A stretch of DNA of 64,000 nucleotides, from positions 434,001 to 498,000 of the forward strand of contig NW_027331260.1 in the NCBI RefSeq assembly GCF_022965805.1, in the 5' to 3' direction. Position 1 is the first letter of the stretch, and the number at the start of each line of letters is the position of its first letter. The notes under the pieces were generated by a model. The model was not told where the DNA came from, ran no database searches, and was given only the letters and a program-made list of their open reading frames with translations. The DNA comes from Primulina eburnea. Taxonomy: Eukaryota > Streptophyta > Magnoliopsida > Lamiales > Gesneriaceae. Both the position numbers and the translations under genes were made by a program. Positions 22,614 to 34,399 of the stretch are shown piece by piece.

Positions 22614-23417
22614 TGTAACACCCCAAAAATTTAAAGGTTCACGCGAACCACATGCATGCAATTATTAAATTCTCTTGTATTTTAATTAAATATTTTGATT
22701 GCATGAATTAATTATGTTGTGCATATTTACATGTTTAAAATATATTTTCTTCATGGTTGCATTAAAATGTATTTTTAAAAGATTATTTGAGTTGAGATCG
22801 AGAAACGGAGACCGATGACTGAAAAATGGAAAATCTTTTCATTAAACAACTCTTTTTAATTATTTAAAATAAGGGTGATGCTTTTTATTATTTTTGAAAA
22901 TAATGAGTTTTGAGGTGGTTTATATGTCGGGGCGTAATTTTTATCGGTGTTGGATTTTCAACAAAAAAAATACGAACTTATAGGCAACACGGCTAATAAA
23001 TTCACAAACTTATTTAAGCAAAATTATTTTAAATATTTTAATTAATTACTAATGGGCTAATTGGGCCTAATTAATATGGTTAATGGGCCTAAGTTAGCAA
23101 TTAGAGTTTAATTAGAATTCTAACCAATATTTAAAACTAAAACCCACCCACAACAAAATTAAACTCTCCCCTTACAAAATTCTTCACGGCACACACACAA
23201 TTTTGAAAAGGAATTTTCAAAGGTTGCAAAGAAAATTCAAGCCAAGGATCTTCGGGTCGTCGTTCTTCAATCGTCAACATTTTTATCGTGCGTTTAAAAA
23301 GCAAAGACAAACCATATTCTCCTTTTACTCATCATCACTCCATATTATGATTTATTGCATATTTTGAATGAAAAATCAAGGGCCATGATAATTATTTTCG
23401 AAATTGCATGGACATGG
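22614..23417 (+). repeat. R4 solo LTR, left part
   Basis: It shares with the R2 LTR the stretch around GAGAAACGGAGACCGA and the GGGGCGTAA and AATGGGCCTAAG segments. It ends with CATGG, the TSD of R5. Confidence 0.88.
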
Positions 23418-25176
23418 TGTGGGGACCCGGACTCTAATCCAGTTCTTAATCATCATTAGGATCCATGTACTAATTCAAATAATTTGGGTCATAAAAAATT
23501 TCTTTAAATGCGGAACGTAATGGAATGAACTAATATACATATTCGTATAAAATAAAGTACAAGTCCTGTACGGTCTACATTCAATAAAAACTAAGGTTTA
23601 ACAACTAATTATCAAGTATTCAAACCCTATCTTTAATCCAAGTCCGTTGTCTCCACTCTAATCATGATCTCCCTCTTCTTGTCTTGACCCTGATCCTGTC
23701 CCACCTGTTGTCATGCACACATACAAACAGGACAACAGCCGGATAACTCCGGTGAGAATTATATTCCCAGTATAAATCATGTATACATGCATTTCCTATA
23801 AACCATATAAAAACATTAAATAAACATTCATAACAAATATCAAATCAGAAACGTAAATCAATACAAACTCTGAATATAACATGTATCAAATCCGACAAAT
23901 GAATCAACACAGACTCTGAATCACACTCCGTGACTCCTGGACTTTGACTCGACGCGTCCTAATCTAGGGATCCCGATCGGAATAAGAACATACACCCACC
24001 TACACTCCCGATCGGGGTGGTGGTATGTTCTTTTTCACGGACTTTGGCTCTTTCCATATCGAACAACAGTAATAGAAGAAACTCCAATTCTATCCACTTC
24101 GATATAGCCAAACGTCCGGCAGATGTTGGTATTACATATCGAACATCAGTAATAGAAGAAACTCCAATTCTATCCACTTCGATATAACCAAACATCTGAT
24201 GTCTTGACCTATCCGCCACAGACTTTGGCATTTTCACCAATATCCTATCTTGGGACAATGTGCAATGTGCCAGTGACGATACCATCACTACCCGGCACTA
24301 CTGTCACAAGATTACTCATGTACGACTAGACGTATTCGCCTATGACTCAGTACATAAATCAATAAATCAAAGATATCAATATAATTCAATTGCAAATAAC
24401 AATGCAATAAAATAAAGTATGTGATTTTGGGAAACTCAAGTCGAATCCAACTTGAGTTGTGCAATCCCGCATCAACATTAATTTATACCTTTCGTTCTGT
24501 TGCTCTGACTCTGTCGAAGTCTCGAACATGCTGCCTATCAATATCAATCTGGAAACAACAATATCAATACACTGTATCAATATATAACTCAAATCAAGAC
24601 CTGTTCTGATCGATACTCAACTTAAAACACATTCTGATCAATGTCACGATCGAACGATACAATCATGATCAATACTGAATCTGATCGATACCAATCTACT
24701 GATATTTCAACGGCATAGTAATACAATCTCGATAATCCCGTCCATTTCAATATCACATATATAATATCACAACTCATAATCGGTATCAATTACATTTATA
24801 ATCTCAATAATAACAGATTGTAATACCAAATCTGTACAATCCCAGTCATATTACTTCAGAAATTCATAACAATTGTATAAACAGTCTGTTCTTTGATCTG
24901 ACTTCGATTATATACTGAGCAGTATATATAGAACACATAATATCAGTCAAATAACAATTTCCCCAATATCATTATTTCAAACGATATCAGAACTCAATGA
25001 AACTTATGTCCTTTTGTAGCTGTCGTTGCTAGGAACTCGGTACTGAAGTCGGATTGAAAATCGTACAGGCGGATTTCTCGCAAATCACAAAATAAACGTC
25101 GAAGAATTTTAAGTTGGCTTCCCAGCTATTCCTTCTGCTTTTCTTCCTTTTGTTTCTAAGGAATTGTACGATTATA

Positions 25177-25180
<4 letters not shown>

Positions 25181-25239
<59 letters not shown>
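25181..25239. repeat. (TA)n microsatellite in R5 left LTR
   Basis: About 58 bp of alternating TA beside the dyad array, at the position of the TATA box in the related R7 and R8 LTRs. The right LTR has the same at 48809-48863, followed by (CA)n. Confidence 0.92.
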
Positions 25240-25243
<4 letters not shown>

Positions 25244-25283
25244 GCATGCAAGGCAAGTGGCTTAATGTGCTTACTGCACGTCT

Positions 25284-25408
25284 CGCGCATATGCGCGACA
25301 CTACTCGGCCCGTAGCATCACCGCAACTCACGCATATGCGCGCCCCATCGTCGCGCATATGCGCGAGACCTACTATCTCGGCATACCACCATTTGCGCAT
25401 ATGCGCGC
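25284..25408 (-). promoter_or_regulatory. R5 left LTR dyad array, part 1 (CGCGCATATGCGCG type)
   Basis: CATATG cores start at 25288, 25333, 25356 and 25398; 25333 and 25356 are 23 bp apart. The partner of the first copy has been deleted compared with the right LTR. R6 inserted exactly at a CGCGC in the last copy. The array continues at 34095-34168. Confidence 0.6.
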
Positions 25409-28387
25409 TATAAAGGTCTAAAAATCCTTACTTTGAAAATTTGCGGGAAATTTAAAATTTTTCTTTTAAAATAAATGGAGTGCCTCATTCATACCAAAAA
25501 ATGATAAAATGTTTAACGTTCAAAATAGCAGCGGAAGAAATTATTACTTGCCAAAAAACAAGTTAAAGTATTCAACAACTGATAAAATATTTGAGCATCA
25601 AAAATAAAATGGCAAGTGCTGAAACTGAGGTCCTCGGGTGCTACTACTGCCGACCCAAGCTAGCTCACTGGTCCCCGCCCCCGATCCCGACATCATCAGT
25701 ACCTACAACAATCAAGTCTAGTGAGTCTAAAGACTCAACATGCATATATCGTAAATAACATGTAAATATAGTAAAATTTCATGGGAGTAAAAATATCATG
25801 TCATGAGGCATAATGTAAAGTATCGTTTCAAGAGTAATTATAATACGTGCATAACTGAACTGAAAATCATAGTGAAACTATTTGCTCCTTAGAGCCCTGT
25901 ACTGAAATAGCTTGTAATAATTTTCTGGTGAGATTATGGTTTACGCAAGTGGTCCCTGAACTGAACTGAACTGAGCTGACCGATACTGGGGATCGGATTT
26001 ACGTCTGATCAGACTACTGCCACAGTACTGGGTGAAACAACTGAACTAACCGGTAACTGGTGACCGGACCGATACTAGGACCGGATTTAATACTGATAGT
26101 AAAGTGACCACAAGCAATATCGTATAAATCTCAAAATTTGTATTTTATGTACTTAATATAATGAAATAACTGAATTAAATATCCTGTAGCCATTTACTGA
26201 TTGGATTGGATCGCTCCCAGGCTCGCTGCAACCTAAATATGCCATGAAAAATATGCAATAGATTTATGAGACCAAACTATGCAATAACCTTAAAAAATGT
26301 GACAATTACGCTTACCGGCTTCGTATTTAATCATGAATCCGAACCAACCCGAACCAACACTGAACCATCATGTAGTAATGATTAAAATACGCCTAAAATG
26401 ATAAAATAATGCTCCTAAAATGGTGAGGGCCGAAATCTAGGTGAATGGAGGCCAAAACATGAAACACTCTTTCGAGAGTCAATTTGGCCCATCGCACCGT
26501 AAATTCTCGTACGACCTAAAAAATGATCCGAATGACGAACGGTCAAAAACATGACCTTCCCAACTCAATGGGGCACTATCCAGTCCAAGGCCATAGGCTA
26601 AAAGCCAACCGAGAACTCGAACGAGCCACCAAACCGACGCAGCAAGCTGCTGTCCAGAAATTCCAGCAGCTGCGCTTGGGTTGCTTGTGTCGTTTGCGAG
26701 GCTAATGGCCATTGGGGCTTGAACCACTGACCAGAACCTCTTACCAACATCCTAAGAAATGATTTGAACCATGGCTATGGGTCCTAGACCAGCCACAATT
26801 CGCACCATTCAGAAAACACCAGAAAAACTCCAACCGAGAACACCTTGCATGCGTGTGTGCTTTTGTGCTATGCTTGCTGTCTCGTCTCGTTCCAGTGGCC
26901 ATTTGATTGACCATGGCACGATCTAGACATCTTGGGGTATGGTATGAACCGTGGCTGAGGGCCATAGGCCAAACAAGATCCACACCATTCCACCAAACCG
27001 AATGTTACACTTGCTGAATTTGAAAGGGGCGAAGGGGCTGTTCTTGTTGTTTAATTTAAAAACCGATTCACCATGGACCAAGCCACCAAAAGGGCGACTT
27101 AGTCACGTCTTAGACATGCTAGGGAAGTGATCTAACCATGGCTATAAGCCTTGGGGCAGCCATGATCAGATTCATATCCCTTTGACATCAAAACTGAATT
27201 TTCGAAGACTCAAGTGGCAAGAATGGAACGTTGCTGTCATTTTCGTGTTTTCCAGCGTGCATGGGGTTGAATGAGTGGACCAACATGATCATAATGCATC
27301 CTATTACATGTCTAGATGTCGCCTTGGGAGCCTGGAATCGAACCAATACCTGAAACCATGGAAACAAAAGAAACCGTGAAGCTTGTCATGGAACCAAAAA
27401 TTCTGCATGTTTAATTTTCTGAAAATTGTTGGTACATTTCGGTTTTAGCATGAAAGTGATGATCATGAAATGTAAAAATAATGATAATAGGACTTGATTG
27501 AAGAGCAATGAAATATATATACATGCCTTGGTTTTGTTTCGAAATAAAACGAAAGAATGAAACGATTCGGCGCGGAGGAGTGGAGCGCTTTGCTACCTAG
27601 CTTGCTACTGAATTTTTCCTCTTGTGTCTAGCTATGCAACCCACGGTTTTCTACTTTGAAATGGATCTGATTTTTGAGATTAGGGAGATGGGGAAATGGT
27701 TAGGGGAGTGAGGGAGATTGGTGCAAAATATAAGGGGCAAATCAAGACCAAGTCTCCCTCATTTTGAAATTTGAATTTTTGTTGCTATCAAATATTGGTT
27801 GGAGGGATTAAGGATGAGGTGTGGCCAATTCTACCATGCACAAAAAGGCTAGGATAAGGTTGATTATTAATTAAATGGTGCTCCAAAAACTCAAAAGAAT
27901 TATCCTACTAATTAAATACAAAGAAAGGTTCAAAGGTGATGTGTTGGCAAGGAATGTTCTAGCAACTAAGGGTGGCCAAATTCTTCAATAAAAATGAAGG
28001 GAATTTATTTTCTAACTAGTAAATTTATAACCCTTAAAAGCCTCACTAATCCTTTAATTAATTTAGTGAATTAATCCCTTAATTATTGGAACTTAGATGA
28101 ATTTATTTTCTACTCACCTCAAGTAACTTAAATAATTCCTTAAAATTCCTTTTTAACTTAAATGAACTTACTTGCTAGCTAAAATAAATTCTGGAAATGA
28201 TTTCTGAATCTTAAATTTTTATCTCTAAACTCCAACTCCAGTCCGGCCTCACTGAATTAACTGAAATGATAAAATTTAAACTGCTACGAAAAATAATTAA
28301 ATTTAAATACTCATGCAATAAAATCATTTTAATTTAAATACTAGAATTATGCATGGCTTATACGCAGTCCAATTTACGGGTTCTACA
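25409..28387 (-). repeat. R6 3' LTR (left)
   Basis: 2979 bp, on the minus strand TGTAGAACCCG... to ...CCTTTATA. The end is TATA rather than the usual CA, in both LTRs. It contains GAGTCTAAAGACTC at 25723-25736 (the R2/R4 dyad on the other strand) and short tandem units built on CCGATACTGGGGA near 25970-26090. Short open frames here recur in the right LTR at matching positions and are not genes. Confidence 0.88.
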
Positions 28388-28401
28388 ATCCTTCCCCCCT
28401 T
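28388..28401 (-). other. R6 polypurine tract
   Basis: Minus strand reads AAGGGGGGAAGGAT directly before TGTAGAACCC. A TTCGAGGACGAAATTT stretch, typical of the end of a chromovirus internal region, precedes it. Confidence 0.88.
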
Positions 28402-30719
28402 AAAAGAAATTTCGTCCTCGAAATTCGCTTATCCTTGATAAACAAAAAGTTTAGACTCTTAATTGTAGAGTCATAATAATCCACGCTTCCGATGCGCTAC
28501 TCTGATAAGATAAATATTAAGCTGTCCTTACGTCTCCTCAATCCTAAATAAATTTGTCTACCAAAGTCCTCGTTTGTGAATCGCAACTTAAAATAACTTA
28601 TGGTGACTTAGTTCTATTCAACTATAGCCCCGAATTTTGACTTATCCCGCAGTTTCTCATACTAGAGATGGATGTCTAAACTTATCGCACCTTAATTTTC
28701 TTATACTATACTCGTAATATTCATCGACTTATTATATCAGTATTTATGCAGTACGACTTAAGAAACCTTTGTACCAAAATTTACTGATCGACTTCTATTC
28801 TCAGTAGAACGCTTAAAGGTTACACCTTACTTCAACCTCATATTAGTATTAGCCTAAAATCCTTGAATCGAATATTTATCTAAACTTACGTAACTTATTA
28901 TTTACAAGTGCATCCCGGGTGTGAAATCGTTGTAAATCTTAAACCTTGAATAACGTTAATCCATAAAACTCAATTATACAACTTCGACCTTCTACCTTAA
29001 TAATGACACTTCTAGCATCAATTACCTGCTCAAACTATCCTCTTCCCAATTACAATCTAGTTGAGACCTAGGACTCTGAACTTCCTCATTGGAACAAGTG
29101 TCGCACTCTTATGTATCCTTAATACTTACTTAATTTTAGCATATAAAACTTAATAAGTTAGCCCATGGTAGCATTAGACTAACTCTAATAAATCAATTTC
29201 ACTTATAACCCATAGAACTCTAGAATCCCCATATCAAGCTTTTAGATTCCTTACATGATAAAAATCTTAATATTCATCAATTGTTAAGTTATATTGAACA
29301 CAACTAATTCCCTTTTGTTTTTATTTCACTCAAAATTTCCGTATGAACAAATATCCCATAATTTGAAATTCAAATTTACCTAATCCAAATAGCTTTGAAT
29401 AAAAGAATTCCAATACACATATCCGTTTAGTCCCAAGTTTGTTAATGACTTCCAAAATTTCTCATGACAAAGTGTCCACCTCACCTCTTACGTGCGTCTA
29501 CCAATTAAACTAACCATCATCGTACCCAACTTTCCTAAAAATTTTAAATTCTCACAAGGTATAATCTTAACTGTTAAGATCATGACTAAAACTTGTGACA
29601 CATCAAACTTATGTTCCCAAAAATTTACTAACTCCATGTTTATCCTTATAACTTAACTAGCCGATCAAATTTACCTTAAATTGTCATCACTTTAAATCCT
29701 TAATTTGCCACATTATTTCATCAACGTTCAAATTTTCTCGCCTAAGATTGATTCATCCTACAATGTCCTTGGTTACCATTCATTGTAACATTATAATCCA
29801 AATATCTAAATATTCTATATTTCCTTCGAGCCTAAATAACCGAAAATTTCTATCATTTAAACCGTTCAATTCTCACTTACTACTAAATAAGTTCTCAAAT
29901 TTCTTAAAATTGTAAGATTAATTCTTACTTTCCTCGAATATCATCCAATATTTTTTTCCTAGATCTCGAAATTGCACAATTATCCATTAGTCCTCAGTAT
30001 TCACAATTTCATTTTATAGATTTCCCGCATCATAAGATTCAATAGCCTTAAGTTTATTAAACCCAAAATTAATTCCCATAACACGTCTTACATTCTTATA
30101 AATACTTAAAATTCCAATTCATCAAAAGTTCGCATTTAATCCTTAAAATTTTGAAAATTGCAATCTGACCCTTACAGTTCTCCAAATTTACATTTTGGCC
30201 CTACAACTCTTCAAAATTTGCATCATTGTCCCCATAAAATTTTCTAATGTTACCTCATTAAACTTTTAGATTCTCGAACTCGAAATTAATCCCAAACTTT
30301 GGTAAATTCAAAAATAGTCCCTTAGAATTTTATTTTTGAACTTAGGTCCTCAAATCATTGGTTATTACAATTGTGTCCTTAAAATTCTCAATTCCTGCAA
30401 TTCCATCCTTAAATCCAACTATTTAGACCATGCATCTACATTCTCATAATTAATCTTACATTTCCATAGATACTTAAAATCCTCAAATTTTACATTTATA
30501 ATCCTAAAGATTGTCGTAGTCTTCGAATTGCTATTGCTTATATGAAATCCTAAAAAAAATTACTCGACTAGCAACCAAGAACCATCATTAATTTCTTACA
30601 AATTCTACAAGTCCCGAAGACATTCATAATTTTTAAGTTTAACTTATGGCCCATAAGTAGAACATCAGTACTATTAACCCAAAAATTAATATAGTCAAAT
30701 AATTTACGACCCCTCCTAA
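28402..30719 (-). other. R6 internal non-coding filler
   Basis: AT-rich sequence with no open frame of note on either strand. On the minus strand around 30100-30460 it shows degenerate repeats such as AAGGGTCAGATTGCAATTTT and GGGACTATTTTTGAATTT, the same type as the R2 intron-like block at 10316-10520. This suggests that what remains is the gag-protease spacer, expanded or kept while the coding parts were lost. Confidence 0.6.
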
Positions 30720-30744
30720 TGTCCAATAGAAAAATTCATATTTA

Positions 30745-30850
30745 TGTCCGGTGGGGGTGGAGGTGCATTTCCCTCCTACCTCTGATGCTCAGCGTCCTAA
30801 TGACGGCGCTCATCATCCCTCACGAGCTAAACAAGGCATCTAGGAGGCCT
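30745..30850 (-). pseudogene. gag: R6 gag N-terminal remnant
   Basis: On the minus strand from 30850 the sequence AGGCCTCCTAGATG stands where R2 has ATGCCTCCTAGACG, and codons for a PPPPPG run follow at about 30760, with stops between. The pattern (PPR start, RD/E-rich stretch, NAPPPPPG) matches the R2 gag start over about 35 codons. The ATG is lost. It shows that R6 derives from a gag-bearing element related to R2. Confidence 0.65.
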
Positions 30851-31078
30851 ATTGTTCCATACATAACCCATACGTAACCAACATGCATAATTCCATAATT
30901 TATTTAAATTTAAATAATGAACAATAAGATAAATTCGGACGTAAAACATTTCATGAAAACATGCTATTAAATAATTCATGCTTTAAATAAAATGCGTAAA
31001 TGTAAAACTTACAGACCGAAGACGTGACTTCATGAGCTTCTCGAGGTCAGTAGTAGTACAACCCTATACAGAATCATT

Positions 31079-31090
31079 GCTCTGATACCA
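31079..31090 (-). other. R6 primer-binding site
   Basis: Minus strand reads TGGTATCAGAGC two bases from the LTR end: a perfect match to the initiator tRNA-Met site. Confidence 0.92.
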
Positions 31091-31092
31091 TC

Positions 31093-34089
31093 TATAAAGG
31101 CCCGGAAATGCATGTTTGAAAATTTGCGGGAAATTTAAAAATTTTATTTTCAAATAAATGGAGTGCCTCATTCATACCAAAAATTGATAAAATGTTTAAC
31201 GTTCAAAATAGCAGCGGAAGAAATTATTACTTGCCAAAATAACAAGTTAAAGTATTCAACAACTGATAAAATATTTGAGCATCAAAAATAAAATGGCAAG
31301 TGCTGAAACTGAGGTCCTCTGGTGCCACTACTGGCGACCCAAGCTAGCTCACTGGTCCCCACCTTCGATCCCGACATCATCAGTACCTACAACAATCAAG
31401 TCTAGTGAGTCTAAAGACTCAACATGCATATATCGTAAATAACAAGTAAATATAGTAAAATTTCATGGGAGTAAAAATATCATGTCATAAGGCATAATGT
31501 AAAGTATCGTTTCAAGATTAATTATAATACGTGCATAGCTTAACTGAAAATCATAGTGAAACTGTTTTCTCCTTAGAGCCCTGTACTGAAATAGCTTGTA
31601 ATAATTTTCTGGTGATATTATGGTCTACGCAAGTGGTCCCTGAACTGAACTTAACTGAGCTGACCGATACTGGAGACCGGACCGATACTGGGGATCGGAT
31701 TTACGTCTGATCAGACTACTACCACAGTACTGGGTGAAAAAACTGAATTAACCGGTAACTGGTGACCGGACCGATACTGGGGACCGGATTTAATACTGAT
31801 AGTAAAGTGACCACAAGCAATATCGCATAAATCTCAAAATTTGTATTTTATGCACGTAATATAATGAAATAACTGAATCAAATATCCTGTACCCATTTAC
31901 TGATTGGATTGGATCGCTCCCAGGCTCGCTGCAACCTAAATATGCCATGAAAAATATGCAATAGATTTATGGGACCAAATTATGCAATAACCTTCAAAAA
32001 TGTGACAAGTACGCTTACCGACTTCGTATTTAATTATGAATCCGAACCAACCCGAACCAACACTGAACCATCATGTAGTCATGATTAAAATAAGTCTAAA
32101 ATGATAAAATAATGCTCCTAAAAATGGTAAGGGACGAAATCTAGGTGAATGGAGGCCAAAATATGAAACGCTCTTTCGAGAGTCAATTTGGCGCATCGCA
32201 CCGTAAATTCTCGTACGACCTCAAAAATGATCCGAATGAGAAACGGTCAAAAACATGACCTTCCCAACTCAATGAGGCACTGTCCAGTCCAAGGACATAT
32301 GCTGAAAGCCAACCGAGAACTCGAACGAGCCACCAAACCGAGGCAGCAAGCTGCTGTCCAGAAATTCCAGCAGCTGCGCTTGGGTTGCTTGTGTCGTTTG
32401 CGAGGTTAATGGCCATTGGGGCTTGAACCACCGGCCAGAACCTCTTATCAACATCCTAAGAAATGATTTGAACCATGGCTATGGGCACTAGACCAGCCAC
32501 AATTCGAACCATTCAGCAAACACCAGAAAACTCCAACCGAGAACACCTTGCATGCGTGTGTGCTTTTGTGCTTCGCTTGATGTATCGTCTCGTTCCAATG
32601 GCCATTTGATTGACCATGGCACGATCTAGACATCTTGGGGTATGGTATGAACCGTGGCTGAGGGCCATAGGCCAAACAAGATCCACACCATTCCACCAAA
32701 CCGAATGTTACACTTGCTGAATTTGAAAGGGGCGAAGGGGCTGTTCTTGTTGTTTAATTTAAAAACCGATTCACAATGGACCAAGCCACCAAAAAGGCGA
32801 CTTAGTCACGTCTTAGACATGCTAGGGAAGTGATCTAACCATGACTATAAGCCTTGAGGCAGCCATGATCAGATTCATATCCCTTTGACAGCAAAACTGA
32901 ATTTTCGATGACTCAAGTGGCAAGAATGGAACGTTGCTGTCATTTTCGTGTTTTCCAGCGTGCATGGGGTTGAATGAGTGGACCAACATGATCCTAATGC
33001 ATCCTATTACATGTCTAGATGTTGCCTTGGGAGCCTGTAATCGAACCAATACCTGAAACCATGGAAACAAAAGAAACCGTGTAGCTTGTCATGGAACCGA
33101 AAATTCTGCATGTTTAATTTTCTGAAAATTGTTGGTACATTTCGGTTTTAGCATGAAAGTGATGATCATGAAATGTAAAAATAATGATAATAGGACTTGA
33201 TTGAAGAGCAATGAAATATATATACATGCCTTGGTTTCGTTTCGAAAGAAAACGAAAAAATGAAACGATTCGGCGCGGAGGAGTGGAGCGCTTTGCTACC
33301 TATCTTGCTACTGAATTTTTCCTCTTGTGTCTAGCTATGCAACCCACGGTTTTCTACTCTGAAATGGCTCTGATTTTCGAGATTAGGGAGATGGGGCAAT
33401 GGTTAGGGGAGTGAGGGAGATGGGTGCAAAATATAAGGGACAAATCAAGACCAAGTCTCCCTCATTTTGAAATTTGAATTTTTGTTTCTATCAAATATTG
33501 GTTGGAGGGATTAAGGATGAGGTGTGGCCGATTCTACCATGCACAACAAGGCTAGGATAAGGTTGATTATTAATTAAATGGTGCTCCAAAAACTCAAAGA
33601 ATTATCCTACTAATTAAATACAAAGAAAGGGTCAAAGGTGATGTGTTGGCAAGGAATGTTCTAGCAACTAAGGGTGGCCGAATTCTTCAATAAAAATGAA
33701 GGGAATTTATTTTCTAACTAGTAAATTTATAACCCTTAAAAGCCTCACTAATCCTTTAATTAATTTAGTGAATTAATCCCTTAATTATTGGAACTTAGAT
33801 GAATTTATTTTCTACTCACCTCAAGTAACTTAAATAATTCCTTAAAATTCCCTTTTAACTTAAATGAACTTACTTGCTAGCTAAAATAAATTCTGGAAAT
33901 GATTTCTGAATCTTAAATTTTTATCTCTAAATTCCAACTCCAGTCCGGCCTCACTGAATTAACTGAAATGATAAAATTTAAACTGCTACGGAAAATAATT
34001 AAATTTAAATACTCATGCAATAAAATCATTTTAATTTAAATACTAGAATTATGCATGGCTTATACGCAGTCCAATTTACGGGTTCTACA
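31093..34089 (-). repeat. R6 5' LTR (right)
   Basis: 2997 bp, close to 25409-28387. It has one more CCGATACTGG-type unit near 31665-31700 than the left LTR, and GAGTCTAAAGACTC at 31407-31420. No gene. Confidence 0.88.
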
Positions 34090-34094
34090 CGCGC

Positions 34095-34168
34095 CTCCAG
34101 CCGCACATGTGCGCGCAATGTTCTGCCTACCTCGCGCATATGCGCCTGGCAGGGTCGCCATATGCGCG
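34095..34168 (-). promoter_or_regulatory. R5 left LTR dyad array, part 2
   Basis: Degenerate and near-exact dyads have cores at 34106 (CATGTG), 34137 and 34159 (CATATG). They match the right-LTR copies at 49085, 49116 and 49139, with one base lost in the last interval. Confidence 0.6.
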
Positions 34169-34318
34169 AGGGCTCCTCCTCGCACACAACGTCCAATCTT
34201 CTTTCGGCTCTCCCGGTCTGGTCCGTTCCCTCTATAAACACATTTCAATTATCAATTGATCATAATAATTATTGCCGAATCATTTCAAATTACGGTAATC
34301 AAATTCTCGGGCCTTACA

Positions 34319-34333
34319 TTTCTCCACCCCTAA
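34319..34333 (-). other. R5 polypurine tract
   Basis: Minus strand reads TTAGGGGTGGAGAAA next to the LTR start. Confidence 0.85.
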
Positions 34334-34399
34334 GATCTGATTTAGTCCTCGAAATCACAGGAAATCAGATCATATCACAGGTAATCATATCAACCCGAA

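Larger units (their letters stand above)
25409..34089 (-). mobile_element. R6: non-autonomous LTR element without pol
   Basis: 8681 bp on the minus strand, TSD CGCGC (25404-25408 and 34090-34094). LTRs of about 3 kb flank a 2.7-kb internal region with a primer-binding site, a gag start remnant and a polypurine tract, but no protease, RT, RNase H or integrase. It resembles a large retrotransposon derivative (LARD) of the Tekay-like group, mobilised in trans if at all. Confidence 0.88.
23418..34318 (-). repeat. R5 3' LTR (left), interrupted by R6
   Basis: Pieces are 23418-25408 and 34095-34318. It shares with the right LTR an imperfect tandem duplication of about 82 bp (near 24050-24190), the (TA)n tract and the dyad array. 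It ends directly before the polypurine tract. Confidence 0.9.

Noticed and set aside
25114..25413. Open frames with YIYIYI runs (also 48666-49200)
   Set aside because: They read through the (TA)n microsatellite; repeats of this kind stay open by chance.
26479..26983. Possible host gene in R6 left LTR (80-codon frames)
   Set aside because: The same frames appear at 32183-32699 in the right LTR, carry no known domain and are not conserved beyond the LTR copies.
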